Source of the DNA: Melioribacteraceae bacterium
GTDB taxonomy: Bacteria; Bacteroidota; Ignavibacteria; Ignavibacteriales; Melioribacteraceae
Direction of reading: 5' to 3'
Length of the DNA stretch: 18,396 nucleotides
Assembly (NCBI GenBank): GCA_027036655.1
Contig: JALWEC010000021.1
Coordinates: 1 to 18,396 of the forward strand
Shown here: piece after piece, positions 1-6,916 of the stretch
Layout of the letters: each line of letters starts with the position of its first letter
Position numbering within the stretch: the stretch's first letter is position 1
Notes under the pieces: model-generated
Databases searched by the model: none
Told to the model about the DNA's origin: nothing
The model's input: the letters and a program-made list of their open reading frames with translations, nothing else
Position numbers and translations under genes: made by a program

Positions 1-378
1 CCTATTTTTTGTCATTCTGAATGGAGCGGAGCGGAATCCGCCGCGGCGGAAGAATCTCCAAACTGATAAATATACCAAATTTAAAGATATTTCGGACGGC
101 TTCCACCTTCGCCTTAGCGGAGTAAGTGGCAAACTATCTGAATTGTTCGCGTATTTATGGCTGATAAATGGGACGCTGATTACGCAGATTTTATTATGAT
201 TTATGATGACTGGCTTAATTTTCCAAAACGAAAAACCTCTGAACCTTTTCCCCCATTCACTTGGTTGTCGGCTGCGATAGGGCAATTCTATGTTTTCCAA
301 AGGTTACTTTAAAATTATCCCTTATTTATTAAAATCTTTTATTTTTGGAAATGATATTAAAATTTATGTAGGTAAAAG
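1..378. other. Non-coding leader region with dispersed repeat
   Basis: No credible gene was found here. The first 120 bases are a copy of the dispersed repeat described separately. Positions 160-215 look like a second low-complexity repeat made of GATT/ATGATT-type words. The last 80 bases before the HAMP-protein start are AT-rich. They contain an octamer at 340-347 (TATTTTTG) that fits the Bacteroidota -7 pattern TAnnTTTG, but no matching upstream -33 element is visible, so no promoter is called. Confidence 0.6.
10..121 (+). repeat. Dispersed repeat, copy A (right end degenerate)
   Basis: The copy starts TGTCATTCTGA and runs through GAAGAATCTC to GATATTTCGGACGGCTT. It aligns along most of its length with the copy at 12968-13131. 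Relative to that copy it carries about 12 extra bases that form the perfect palindrome TCCGCC-GC-GGCGGA (37-50). The outer GCATAAC end is not seen on either side: the left end may lie outside the window, and the right end has diverged. Confidence 0.75.
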
Positions 379-1131
379 ATGCGGTTAAAGTTAAAGATAA
401 CATTCGGATTCTTTATTATAGCGATAATGCTTTTTATCGCCGGCGCTTGGTCTATAGTTCAGGTAAAAAGCGCTCAGAATTTTCTTGAAGAACTGCTGAA
501 CAACAATCTTCAGAAAAACCTTTCCTCTCTACATATTTACGAATCCTTGAAAAAAAACTACGAAGCCGGAATTCTTCTTTCAACCGGCAAAAACAAAGAG
601 GGAGAAGCTCTCCTCGTTAAATCGGATTCCCTTTTTACTGCAACTCTTAATCAGTTAGCGAATGTTGAAAAGGACAAAAAGGGAAAAGAAATCATAAAAA
701 ATATTTTTGCTTCATACTCCAAGATGGTTGCCGTAAAAAAAACATTTCCCGAATACTCGGCAAAAGGGAAAATATCTCTTTTTGTCAGTCGTCTTTATTC
801 ATCGGTAAAAAAAGTTGAAAGTAACATAAAAGAGTTGCAGTTTTTATATGTTAAAAAGATGGAGAATCTGAAGACAAAAATCGGGGAAAGCGAAAATAAA
901 TCGATAACGCCGGGTTTGGTTGCAATGTCCGCTGCTATTCTTTTTGCGCTTTTGTTCAGCTTTTTCGTTAATCATTATATTGTTACCCCGATAATTACAA
1001 TAAGGAAGAAAGTTGACGACTTTACCGAAAAAGGAATCCCATACGAATATGATTTGGAATCCCAGGATGAGATAGCGGAGCTGTCGGAAAGTATCAGGAT
1101 TTTATCAACGCGCGTTCCTCCCAAAGAGTAG
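379..1131 (+). CDS. HAMP-domain membrane protein without output domain
   Basis: This 250-residue membrane protein has the N-terminal half of a sensor kinase or chemoreceptor but no signalling output. Residues 7-28 form TM1. Residues about 30-175 form a helical extracytoplasmic region rich in Lys/Glu, resembling four-helix-bundle sensors. TM2 is about 177-199. A HAMP domain at 198-245 shows the conserved proline (P204) and the DEIAEL start of the second helix. The protein ends five residues after HAMP, with no kinase, methyl-accepting or cyclase domain and no frameshifted remnant before the next start codon. It lies 3 nt upstream of trkH, so the two are probably translationally coupled. A role in modulating the transporter is inference only. 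It could instead be a truncated kinase kept by chance. The ATG has only a weak upstream AGGT. Confidence 0.8.
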   Translation: MRLKLKITFGFFIIAIMLFIAGAWSIVQVKSAQNFLEELLNNNLQKNLSSLHIYESLKKNYEAGILLSTGKNKEGEALLVKSDSLFTATLNQLANVEKDKKGKEIIKNIFASYSKMVAVKKTFPEYSAKGKISLFVSRLYSSVKKVESNIKELQFLYVKKMENLKTKIGESENKSITPGLVAMSAAILFALLFSFFVNHYIVTPIITIRKKVDDFTEKGIPYEYDLESQDEIAELSESIRILSTRVPPKE

Positions 1132-1134
1132 ATT

Positions 1135-2589
1135 ATGATTAGAATACAGGTAATTCTCAGATATATCGGAATGATATTCCTTTTTAACGCAACCTTTCTG
1201 CTGATTTCAGCGACGATTTCATTTTTTAACCACGACGCCGGATTGTTTCCGCTGACTTTCAGCTTTTTGATTGTGCTGCTCTTCGGCTTGTTTCCGCTGA
1301 TATTTGTTCCGCGACCCGACGAGATAACGAATAACGAAGGAATGCTGATTGTTGTAGGCAGCTGGCTCCTTTCCTGCCTTATCGGAATGTTGCCTTTTAT
1401 TCTTTACGGTGGTGAGTTTTCCATTCCGAACGCCTGGTTTGAAAGCGTTTCCGGCTACACTACAACAGGCGCAACAATATTAAACAATATCGAAGGACTT
1501 CCGCAGGGAATTCTTTTCTGGCGCGCCTCGACCCACTGGATGGGAGGAATTGGAATTATCGTTTTCGTTCTTGCCGTTTTGCCTTCTACGGGATTTGTGG
1601 GAGTTGTTCTTTCCCGTTCCGAGATGTCGGCTTCGACGCTTAAGCAATTCAAAGTCCGCACTGCGGAGGCGGTTCATATTATTCTTTATATTTATGTCGG
1701 CATTACGGTTCTCGAAACAATTTTTCTGATGATATTCGGAATGAATCTTTTTGACGCTGTTACGCATGCCTTTGCCACGGTCGCGACGGGCGGATTTTCC
1801 GATAAAAACTTAAGCGTGGCGGCGTTTCACAGCGTATCGATTGAAGTTACGATAATGGTATTTATGATATTATCCGGAATCAATTTCGCTCTTCTCTTTT
1901 CCGCATTGGTCGGACGAATAACTGATGTTAAAACTTCATCGGTATTAAAATATTACCTCGGAGCTAATTTTGTAGCTATAATTCTTGCGTCTTTAAACTT
2001 GTACTTTAACGGAACTTATCCGACAATTTGGGCTTCGTTGCGGTTTTCCTCATTCCAAATTTTATCCGTAGGAACTTCAACGGGTTTTGCTTCGGCCGAT
2101 TCATCCGTCTGGCCCTGGTTTTCGCAGTTGATAATAATTTTCTTCACGCTTCAGTGCGCGATGGCCGGCTCAACTTCCGGCGGAATAAAAACCGACAGAG
2201 TTGTGATTTTCTTCAAAGCGCTTGCCCGCAGAATTAAACAGGTGCGTTATCCGAATGCCGTAATTCCCCTTGTTGTTGATAATAAAAAATTAGACGAAAA
2301 TTCCGTTTCGCTCGCGATTCTCTATATTGTAATTTATATCTTTTTTGTCTTTGTTTCCACAATGCTCCTTACGCTTATGGGAGTTGACGGACTATCCGCC
2401 TTCTCCGGTTCCGCCGCCGCAATGGGAAATGTAGGTCCCGGGCTTTCGTCCGTCGGCTCGCTCGATAACTATTCGATGATTCCCGCAATGGGAAAATATC
2501 TGCTCGGTTTCGTTATGCTGCTCGGTCGTCTCGAAATTTACGGACTGGTTGTTTTCTTCTTCCCTTCAACTTGGAAGCTGAGAAGATAA
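1135..2589 (+). CDS. trkH: Potassium uptake protein TrkH
   Basis: This is the K+-translocating subunit of the Trk/Ktr uptake system in the cytoplasmic membrane. The 484-residue length is normal for TrkH. Four pore-loop repeats can be read, each with the selectivity-filter glycine: TTTGA (109-113), ATGGF (217-221), TSTGF (314-318) and GNVGPG (431-436). The intramembrane gating loop after the third pore is also present (GSTSGGIKT, 345-353). The C-terminus MLLGRLEIY...FFFPSTWK is typical of the family. Activity normally needs the cytosolic NAD/ATP-binding partner TrkA, which is not in this window. The gene sits between the HAMP protein and alr with 3-nt gaps on both sides, indicating one transcript. 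The start was chosen for this tight spacing and the hydrophobic N-terminus. Confidence 0.96.
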   Translation: MIRIQVILRYIGMIFLFNATFLLISATISFFNHDAGLFPLTFSFLIVLLFGLFPLIFVPRPDEITNNEGMLIVVGSWLLSCLIGMLPFILYGGEFSIPNAWFESVSGYTTTGATILNNIEGLPQGILFWRASTHWMGGIGIIVFVLAVLPSTGFVGVVLSRSEMSASTLKQFKVRTAEAVHIILYIYVGITVLETIFLMIFGMNLFDAVTHAFATVATGGFSDKNLSVAAFHSVSIEVTIMVFMILSGINFALLFSALVGRITDVKTSSVLKYYLGANFVAIILASLNLYFNGTYPTIWASLRFSSFQILSVGTSTGFASADSSVWPWFSQLIIIFFTLQCAMAGSTSGGIKTDRVVIFFKALARRIKQVRYPNAVIPLVVDNKKLDENSVSLAILYIVIYIFFVFVSTMLLTLMGVDGLSAFSGSAAAMGNVGPGLSSVGSLDNYSMIPAMGKYLLGFVMLLGRLEIYGLVVFFFPSTWKLRR

Positions 2590-2592
2590 GCA

Positions 2593-3753
2593 ATGGATAA
2601 TCAAAAGCTCTCGGCTGAAAATTATCCGCAAATCAGCGCGAACGCGCTTCGCCCTACATATATTGAAGTAAACTTGTCCGCTTTGTCGTCGAATTTCGAC
2701 GCAATAAAAAAACGCGCGGGAAAGAGTAAAATTATGCCGATTTTAAAAGCCAACGCTTACGGACACGGCTTGGTAAAAGTCGCGCAATATATGGAAAATC
2801 TCGGCGCGGATTATCTCGGCGTTGCTTTTTTGGAGGAGGGAATTTTACTAAGAGAATCTGGGGTTAAAATGCCGATTCTTGTCCTCGGCGGAATCTTGGG
2901 CAATCAAATTCCTCTTTTTATCGAAAACGATTTAACTCTTACGGCTTCTTCAATAGAGAAACTGAATCTTATTGACGAAGCCGCCGAAAATTTGAAAGCT
3001 AAGGCAAAAGTTCATCTTAAAATCGACACGGGAATGGAAAGAATCGGCGTTCATTATTACAACGCAAATAAGTTTATTGAAAAAGCTTTCGGTTATAAAA
3101 ATATTATTGTGGAAGGAGTTTTTTCTCACTTTGCCGATTCTGCAAGCTCCGATTTAACACACACGTATCTGCAGCTCGAAAGATTTAACGACGCGCTTAA
3201 TTTTGCGCGGAAATCCGGCTTTGAAATTCCGCTTAAACATATTTCAAACTCGGGCGGAATTTTGCAACTGCCCGAAGCGGATTTTGATTTGGTGCGCCCG
3301 GGAATTCTGCTCTTTGGAGTTTATCCTTCCGCCGAAGTTAAGCGGACGGTTCCGGTAACTCCAGCACTGACGTGGAAATCGCGCGTAGTCTATTTCAAAG
3401 TGATTAAACCGAATCATCCGGTCGGATACGGAATGATTTGGAAAAGCGACAAACAAATCAGGGCGGTTACAATTCCCGTTGGATACGGCGACGGTTATTT
3501 CCGCAGTATGACAGGCAAAGCCGAAGTATTGCTTAACGGGAAAAAATATCCGGTAATCGGGCGGATTTCCATGGATCAGATTGTCGTCAATATCGAGGGT
3601 GATTCCGCTTTCAACAACGACGAGGTTGTGTTGATAGGGCGACAGGGAAAAGAGGAAATTTCGGTTGCCGATTTGGCGGAATGGGCGGGTACTGTTCCGT
3701 ATGAAATTTTAACAAACATTAATACGCGCGTCCCGAGGGTTTATTTACGTTGA
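2593..3753 (+). CDS. alr: Alanine racemase
   Basis: This PLP-dependent enzyme interconverts L- and D-alanine, supplying D-Ala for peptidoglycan in the cytoplasm. The 386-residue protein has the fold-type III barrel signature LKANAYGHG, with the PLP lysine at K52. The second catalytic residue is the tyrosine of the VGYG motif (Y279). The family motif GRISMDQ is at 323-329, and the C-terminal beta domain ends NINTRVPRVY. It has about 20 extra residues before the usual PTYIEVNLSAL start, so a shorter start is possible, but the ATG 3 nt after the trkH stop fits coupling. The stop codon is immediately followed by a heptanucleotide tandem repeat. Pairing with potassium uptake has no obvious biochemical logic. 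Confidence 0.96.
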   Translation: MDNQKLSAENYPQISANALRPTYIEVNLSALSSNFDAIKKRAGKSKIMPILKANAYGHGLVKVAQYMENLGADYLGVAFLEEGILLRESGVKMPILVLGGILGNQIPLFIENDLTLTASSIEKLNLIDEAAENLKAKAKVHLKIDTGMERIGVHYYNANKFIEKAFGYKNIIVEGVFSHFADSASSDLTHTYLQLERFNDALNFARKSGFEIPLKHISNSGGILQLPEADFDLVRPGILLFGVYPSAEVKRTVPVTPALTWKSRVVYFKVIKPNHPVGYGMIWKSDKQIRAVTIPVGYGDGYFRSMTGKAEVLLNGKKYPVIGRISMDQIVVNIEGDSAFNNDEVVLIGRQGKEEISVADLAEWAGTVPYEILTNINTRVPRVYLR

Positions 3754-3754
3754 A

Positions 3755-3838
3755 ACGCGAGACGTGAAACGTAAGACGCGAGACGGAAGACGTAAGACGT
3801 AAGACGTGAAATGTTAGAGGTTAGAGGGGAGAGGTGAG
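3755..3838. repeat. Heptanucleotide tandem repeat (12 units)
   Basis: Twelve consecutive 7-bp units can be read without a gap. They begin acgcgag, acgtgaa, acgtaag, acgcgag, acggaag, acgtaag, acgtaag, acgtgaa, then drift to atgttag, aggttag, aggggag, aggtgag. The consensus is about ACGTRAG. The repeat begins directly after the alr stop codon at 3751-3753. Confidence 0.9.
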
Positions 3839-3876
3839 AAAGGGCGCAAGGGATTATTCGGTTAACATGCATCGCT

Positions 3877-3917
3877 TGTCATTCTGAGTGGAGTCGATAG
3901 ACGAGACGAAGAATCTC
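3877..3917 (+). repeat. Dispersed repeat, copy D (left half only)
   Basis: It starts TGTCATTCTGAG and ends GACGAAGAATCTC, matching the left halves of the copies at 10-121 and 12968-13131. The part containing TTTCGGACGGCTT and the outer GCATAAC ends are absent, so this is a truncated copy. Confidence 0.7.
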
Positions 3918-4011
3918 ATAATGAAAATTTAAGCAATTCTAATTTTTTATGCGGATAAGAAATTTTTCTCGATTAAATTACAGAGAAACCGAAGAAATTT
4001 ATCCCAAAATT

Positions 4012-4032
4012 GTCATTAGAATTTTTTCTAAT
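4012..4032. repeat. AT-rich inverted repeat 1
   Basis: ATTAGA (4015-4020) and TCTAAT (4027-4032) are perfect 6-bp arms around a 6-nt spacer. The left flank AATTGTCATTAGA (4008-4020) recurs in inverted orientation at 4274-4286. It could be an operator half or a repeat remnant. No function can be assigned from sequence. Confidence 0.5.
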
Positions 4033-4119
4033 CTAAAATTTTTACGAAAAATACTATTTTTTGTGACGTAGATCGCTTGCAATCTTCGAAAAAACAGCAT
4101 AATGATAAATTGCATCCAT

Positions 4120-4137
4120 AGTCCGCCGTGGCGGACT
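4120..4137. repeat. GC-rich palindrome AGTCCGCC-GT-GGCGGACT
   Basis: The palindrome has perfect 8-bp arms around a 2-nt centre, standing out in an AT-rich background. The same type of core (TCCGCC/GGCGGA) is inserted in repeat copy A at 37-50. Single arms occur in copies B (AGTCCGCC near 10094) and C (GGCGGACT near 13091). There is no following T-tract, so it is not a standard intrinsic terminator. Confidence 0.7.
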
Positions 4138-4255
4138 GTGCTACAAATAGAACGAATAAGATTTTCTTACATGGTTTTTTGTCTAAAATTAACAGCTTGA
4201 CAGTTAGTTAACCTGTTGTTCTTTAATAACTTAAGTCAACTTTTTCCTAATGGCA

Positions 4256-4282
4256 GTCATTAGAAATTTTTGGTCTAATGAC
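4256..4282. repeat. AT-rich inverted repeat 2
   Basis: GTCATTAGA (4256-4264) and TCTAATGAC (4274-4282) are perfect 9-bp arms around a 9-nt spacer, about 125 bp upstream of the DJ-1-like gene. It shares its arm sequence with the hairpin at 4012-4032. It could be a regulatory operator or a small dispersed repeat. Confidence 0.6.
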
Positions 4283-4405
4283 AATTTCGGGTTTATTATA
4301 TTTTTTCTTCTCTTTTAACATACAAGGTTGATCTATTTCCGAATTTCGAAAACCAATTTGTTTTAAGTATATTTTGTTCTTAAAATTTTCCAGAATGATG
4401 ATAGA

Positions 4406-4942
4406 TTGAAAAATATTTTACTTTATATACCGAACAATAATTTTGACCGGACGGCGTTTTTAACCGTCAGAAAATCGCTGAATCGGCACGGATTGAACCT
4501 CTTTATTGTCTCGGACAGCAATAACATTGCAACCGGTTCCGGCGGATTAAAAATTCAACCGGATGTAAATTATTTTAATGTAAACCCTCTGAACTTTGAC
4601 GGACTGATTATTCTTGGCAACGAGAAGGCGGAAAACTCAAATCATAATTCAATTCTTGAAACGTTAATTAAGAAATTCGTTTCAAATGAAAAAATTATTT
4701 TGACAATCAAAAGCGGTTCGGTTCTTTTGGCTAAATCAACTTCGCTGAAAGGGAAAATCGCATCTTCCGAAATATGTAAGCCTCTGTTTGTTAAAACAGG
4801 CTTCACACCCGTCGATTCGGATATTGTTGTTTCGGGAAATATTTATTCCGTAAGAAACGATGGTTCAATTGATGATACGATTAGGATGATTACAAGTAAA
4901 AAGGATAAAGTACAAAGTAAAAAGTTGATGAATTGTTGTTGA
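4406..4942 (+). CDS. DJ-1/PfpI-like protein lacking nucleophile cysteine
   Basis: The 178-residue protein follows the DJ-1/PfpI layout: an initial beta strand (KNILLYIPNN), FDGLIIL at 64-70 where the family has FDxLVIPGG, and IKSGSVLLAKSTSLKGKIAS at 101-120 where it has AICxGPxLLAxAGLLKGxxxT. The last strand, SGNIYSVRN, matches the family's DGNLxTSRN. The nucleophile-elbow cysteine is replaced by lysine (K102), and the conserved N-terminal acidic residue is not evident, so protease, deglycase or amidase chemistry is unlikely. The start appears to be TTG: both nearby ATGs (4395, 4398) are out of frame and stop at 4407-4409, overlapping the TTG. The last codons (from about 4895) run into a heptamer repeat, so the C-terminal tail SKKDKVQSKK is probably repeat-derived. 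ispG follows 40 nt downstream. Function is unknown. Confidence 0.75.
   Translation: MKNILLYIPNNNFDRTAFLTVRKSLNRHGLNLFIVSDSNNIATGSGGLKIQPDVNYFNVNPLNFDGLIILGNEKAENSNHNSILETLIKKFVSNEKIILTIKSGSVLLAKSTSLKGKIASSEICKPLFVKTGFTPVDSDIVVSGNIYSVRNDGSIDDTIRMITSKKDKVQSKKLMNCC
4895..4929. repeat. Short heptanucleotide tandem repeat inside a gene 3' end
   Basis: The units are agtaaaa, aggataa, agtacaa, agtaaaa and a partial agttgat, with a 7-bp period like the repeat at 3755-3838 but an AT-rich consensus (AGTAMAA). It is translated as the lysine-rich tail of the DJ-1-like protein. Confidence 0.65.
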
Positions 4943-4982
4943 GGCGGAGTGAGGCGGGTTTATTTTTCAAAAAGGATATAAA

Positions 4983-6896
4983 ATGAATAAGAATAAATAC
5001 AGCATTAGTTTAACGCAATATAAACGGTTCCCTACCAGAGTAGTTAATATTGGCAACGTCCCGCTCGGCGGAGAAAATCCGATTAGGATTCAATCGATGA
5101 CAACCACCGACACGATGGATACCGAAGCAACCGTTGCGCAGACAATCAGTATGGTTAATGCCGGCTCCGAATATGTTCGCATCACGGCGCCGTCGGTAAA
5201 GGATGCTGAAAATCTTGCCGATATAAAATCCGGACTGCGGAAGCGCGGCGTAAATGTTCCTCTTATCGCCGATATTCACTTTACTCCGAATGCCGCCGAA
5301 ATTGCCGCGCGAATTGTTGAGAAAGTGAGAGTAAATCCGGGGAATTATATAGACAAGAAAAATACGGGAAAAACGGAATATTCGGAAGATGAATATAAAC
5401 TTGAGATTGAAAAAATAGCCAAACGCTTCTCTCCATTGGTTGAAATCTGCAAAGAACACGGAACCGCAATGCGGATAGGGACAAACCACGGTTCGCTCTC
5501 GGAGAGGATTGTAACGCATTACGGTGATACTCCCGAGGGAATGGTGGAATCGGCGGCTGAGTTTATTAATGTTTGCCGTGAGTTAAATTTCCACGACATT
5601 GTTCTTTCGATGAAAGCGAGCAACACAAGGGTTATGGTTGCCGCCTACAGACTTCTGATGAAGAGAATGCTTGAGGAAGGGTGGGACTATCCGGTTCATC
5701 TCGGCGTAACTGAAGCGGGAGATGGAATGGACGGCAGAATTAAGTCCGCAGTTGGGATTGGAGCTTTGCTTGAGGAGGGAATCGGAGATACAATCAGGGT
5801 TTCTCTTACCGAGCCGCCTGAAAATGAACTTCCCGTAGCGAGGATGATAGCCGAACGATATTCAAACCGAAAGTCGGACGAAGGTATTCCCGAGATTGAT
5901 TTTCCCGTAAAAAATCCTTTTAACTATTCAAAAAGAAAAACGTTCGCCCTTTCTCAATTCGGAGGGACATTTCCACCACTTGTTATTGCGGATTTTTCAG
6001 GGAAAGATAAAATTACGCTAAAAGATTTTGAAGAAATCGGATATGGTTTTAATAAAATATTAAATAGATTCGCAAAGACTGACATTGCTGCGGATGCTGT
6101 TTTTATTGACGACGCGGAAATAGAATGTGAAATTCCTTCGGAGCTGAAAGTTATTTCCAAGAGAAAAATTAACGATGCGAATGTAATTCCGTTGGTAAAA
6201 TTTTCCGAAACAGATACCGAAGAATTTCCCGATGTTACATTGGTCGAGCTTTCCACCGATGATATTTATTCCGGTAGTTTTTTGAAAATAGCGGGCGCCA
6301 AAAATGTAATATTTAAGCTGTCATCTCCGCGCGAGAATTTTGTGTTGGATATGCGACGTGCGTTTTTTGAGCTGGAACGATTAAATATAAAAAATCCCGT
6401 TATTCTCTACCGCAATTATTCATCCTTGCCGAAAGAGAAATTTTTAATTTATTCTTCGATTGATTTCGGAGCGCTTTTGTTGGACGGTTACGGAGATGGC
6501 GTTTGGGCAAGTTCCGGTAATGATGAAATTTCAGCCGACTACATAAACCGGGTTTTGTTCGGAATACTTCAGGCTTCACGCGTTAGAATTTCAAAAACCG
6601 AATATATTTCATGTCCTTCGTGCGGTAGAACTCTCTTCGATTTAGTGGAAGTAACGGGAAAAATCAGAGATAGAACATCCCATCTGAAAGGCGTTAAGAT
6701 TGGAATTATGGGCTGCATTGTAAACGGTCCCGGTGAAATGGCTGACGCCGATTACGGGTATGTCGGTTCGGGTCCCGGAAAAATTACTCTTTACAAAGGA
6801 CAGCGTGTAGTTTTGAAAAATATTCCCGCCGAAACAGCGGTTGACGAACTGATTAAACTGATTAAAGATAACGGCGACTGGGTTGAGCCGAAGTGA
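4983..6896 (+). CDS. ispG: 4-hydroxy-3-methylbut-2-enyl diphosphate synthase, long form
   Basis: This iron-sulfur enzyme converts 2-C-methyl-D-erythritol 2,4-cyclodiphosphate to HMBPP in the MEP isoprenoid pathway. The N-terminal TIM barrel covers about residues 15-290, with motifs IRIQSMTTTDT, ADIHF and RIGTNHGSLS. A large insert domain spans about 295-535. The C-terminal [4Fe-4S] domain has ligands C544, C547 and C578 plus E585 in NGPGE. At 637 residues it is the long form known from plants, Chlamydia and Bacteroidota/Chlorobi relatives. The Enterobacteria-type enzyme is about 370 residues and lacks the insert. An AGGAT Shine-Dalgarno lies 5 nt before the ATG. It is probably co-transcribed with the preceding DJ-1-like gene and ends 20 nt from a convergent gene. 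Confidence 0.97.
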   Translation: MNKNKYSISLTQYKRFPTRVVNIGNVPLGGENPIRIQSMTTTDTMDTEATVAQTISMVNAGSEYVRITAPSVKDAENLADIKSGLRKRGVNVPLIADIHFTPNAAEIAARIVEKVRVNPGNYIDKKNTGKTEYSEDEYKLEIEKIAKRFSPLVEICKEHGTAMRIGTNHGSLSERIVTHYGDTPEGMVESAAEFINVCRELNFHDIVLSMKASNTRVMVAAYRLLMKRMLEEGWDYPVHLGVTEAGDGMDGRIKSAVGIGALLEEGIGDTIRVSLTEPPENELPVARMIAERYSNRKSDEGIPEIDFPVKNPFNYSKRKTFALSQFGGTFPPLVIADFSGKDKITLKDFEEIGYGFNKILNRFAKTDIAADAVFIDDAEIECEIPSELKVISKRKINDANVIPLVKFSETDTEEFPDVTLVELSTDDIYSGSFLKIAGAKNVIFKLSSPRENFVLDMRRAFFELERLNIKNPVILYRNYSSLPKEKFLIYSSIDFGALLLDGYGDGVWASSGNDEISADYINRVLFGILQASRVRISKTEYISCPSCGRTLFDLVEVTGKIRDRTSHLKGVKIGIMGCIVNGPGEMADADYGYVGSGPGKITLYKGQRVVLKNIPAETAVDELIKLIKDNGDWVEPK

Positions 6897-6916
6897 TTCT
6901 TATTCTGAATGAGGAA

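Larger units (their letters stand above)
3754..4405. other. 652-bp repeat-rich intergenic region
   Basis: No gene is supported here. From left to right the region holds a 12-unit heptamer repeat (3755-3838), a partial dispersed repeat (3877-3917), an AT-rich hairpin (4012-4032), a GC-rich palindrome (4120-4137) and a second AT-rich hairpin (4256-4282). TTGACA at 4197-4202 resembles a -35 box, but no good -10 box lies at the right distance. The promoter for the following gene must be here or upstream, and I cannot place it. Confidence 0.6.

Noticed and set aside
3755..3838. CRISPR array
   Set aside because: The period is 7 bp with no spacers and no cas genes. It is a simple tandem repeat.
4197..4230. 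TTGACA-like -35 box as promoter for the DJ-1-like gene
   Set aside because: No good -10 hexamer lies at 16-18 bp, and it is not known whether this organism uses that promoter type.
5010..5519. Long antisense open frame within ispG, and similar antisense frames in trkH, fadA, fadE and fadN
   Set aside because: Each lies wholly within a strongly supported gene, shows no recognisable motifs, has arginine/serine-rich or otherwise skewed composition typical of reverse-frame shadows, and lacks a sensible start context.
6897..6916. Possible terminator or repeat remnant in the ispG/glycosyltransferase convergent gap
   Set aside because: The 20-bp gap has a TTCTGAATGAGG stretch slightly like the dispersed repeat, but no stem and too little similarity to call.
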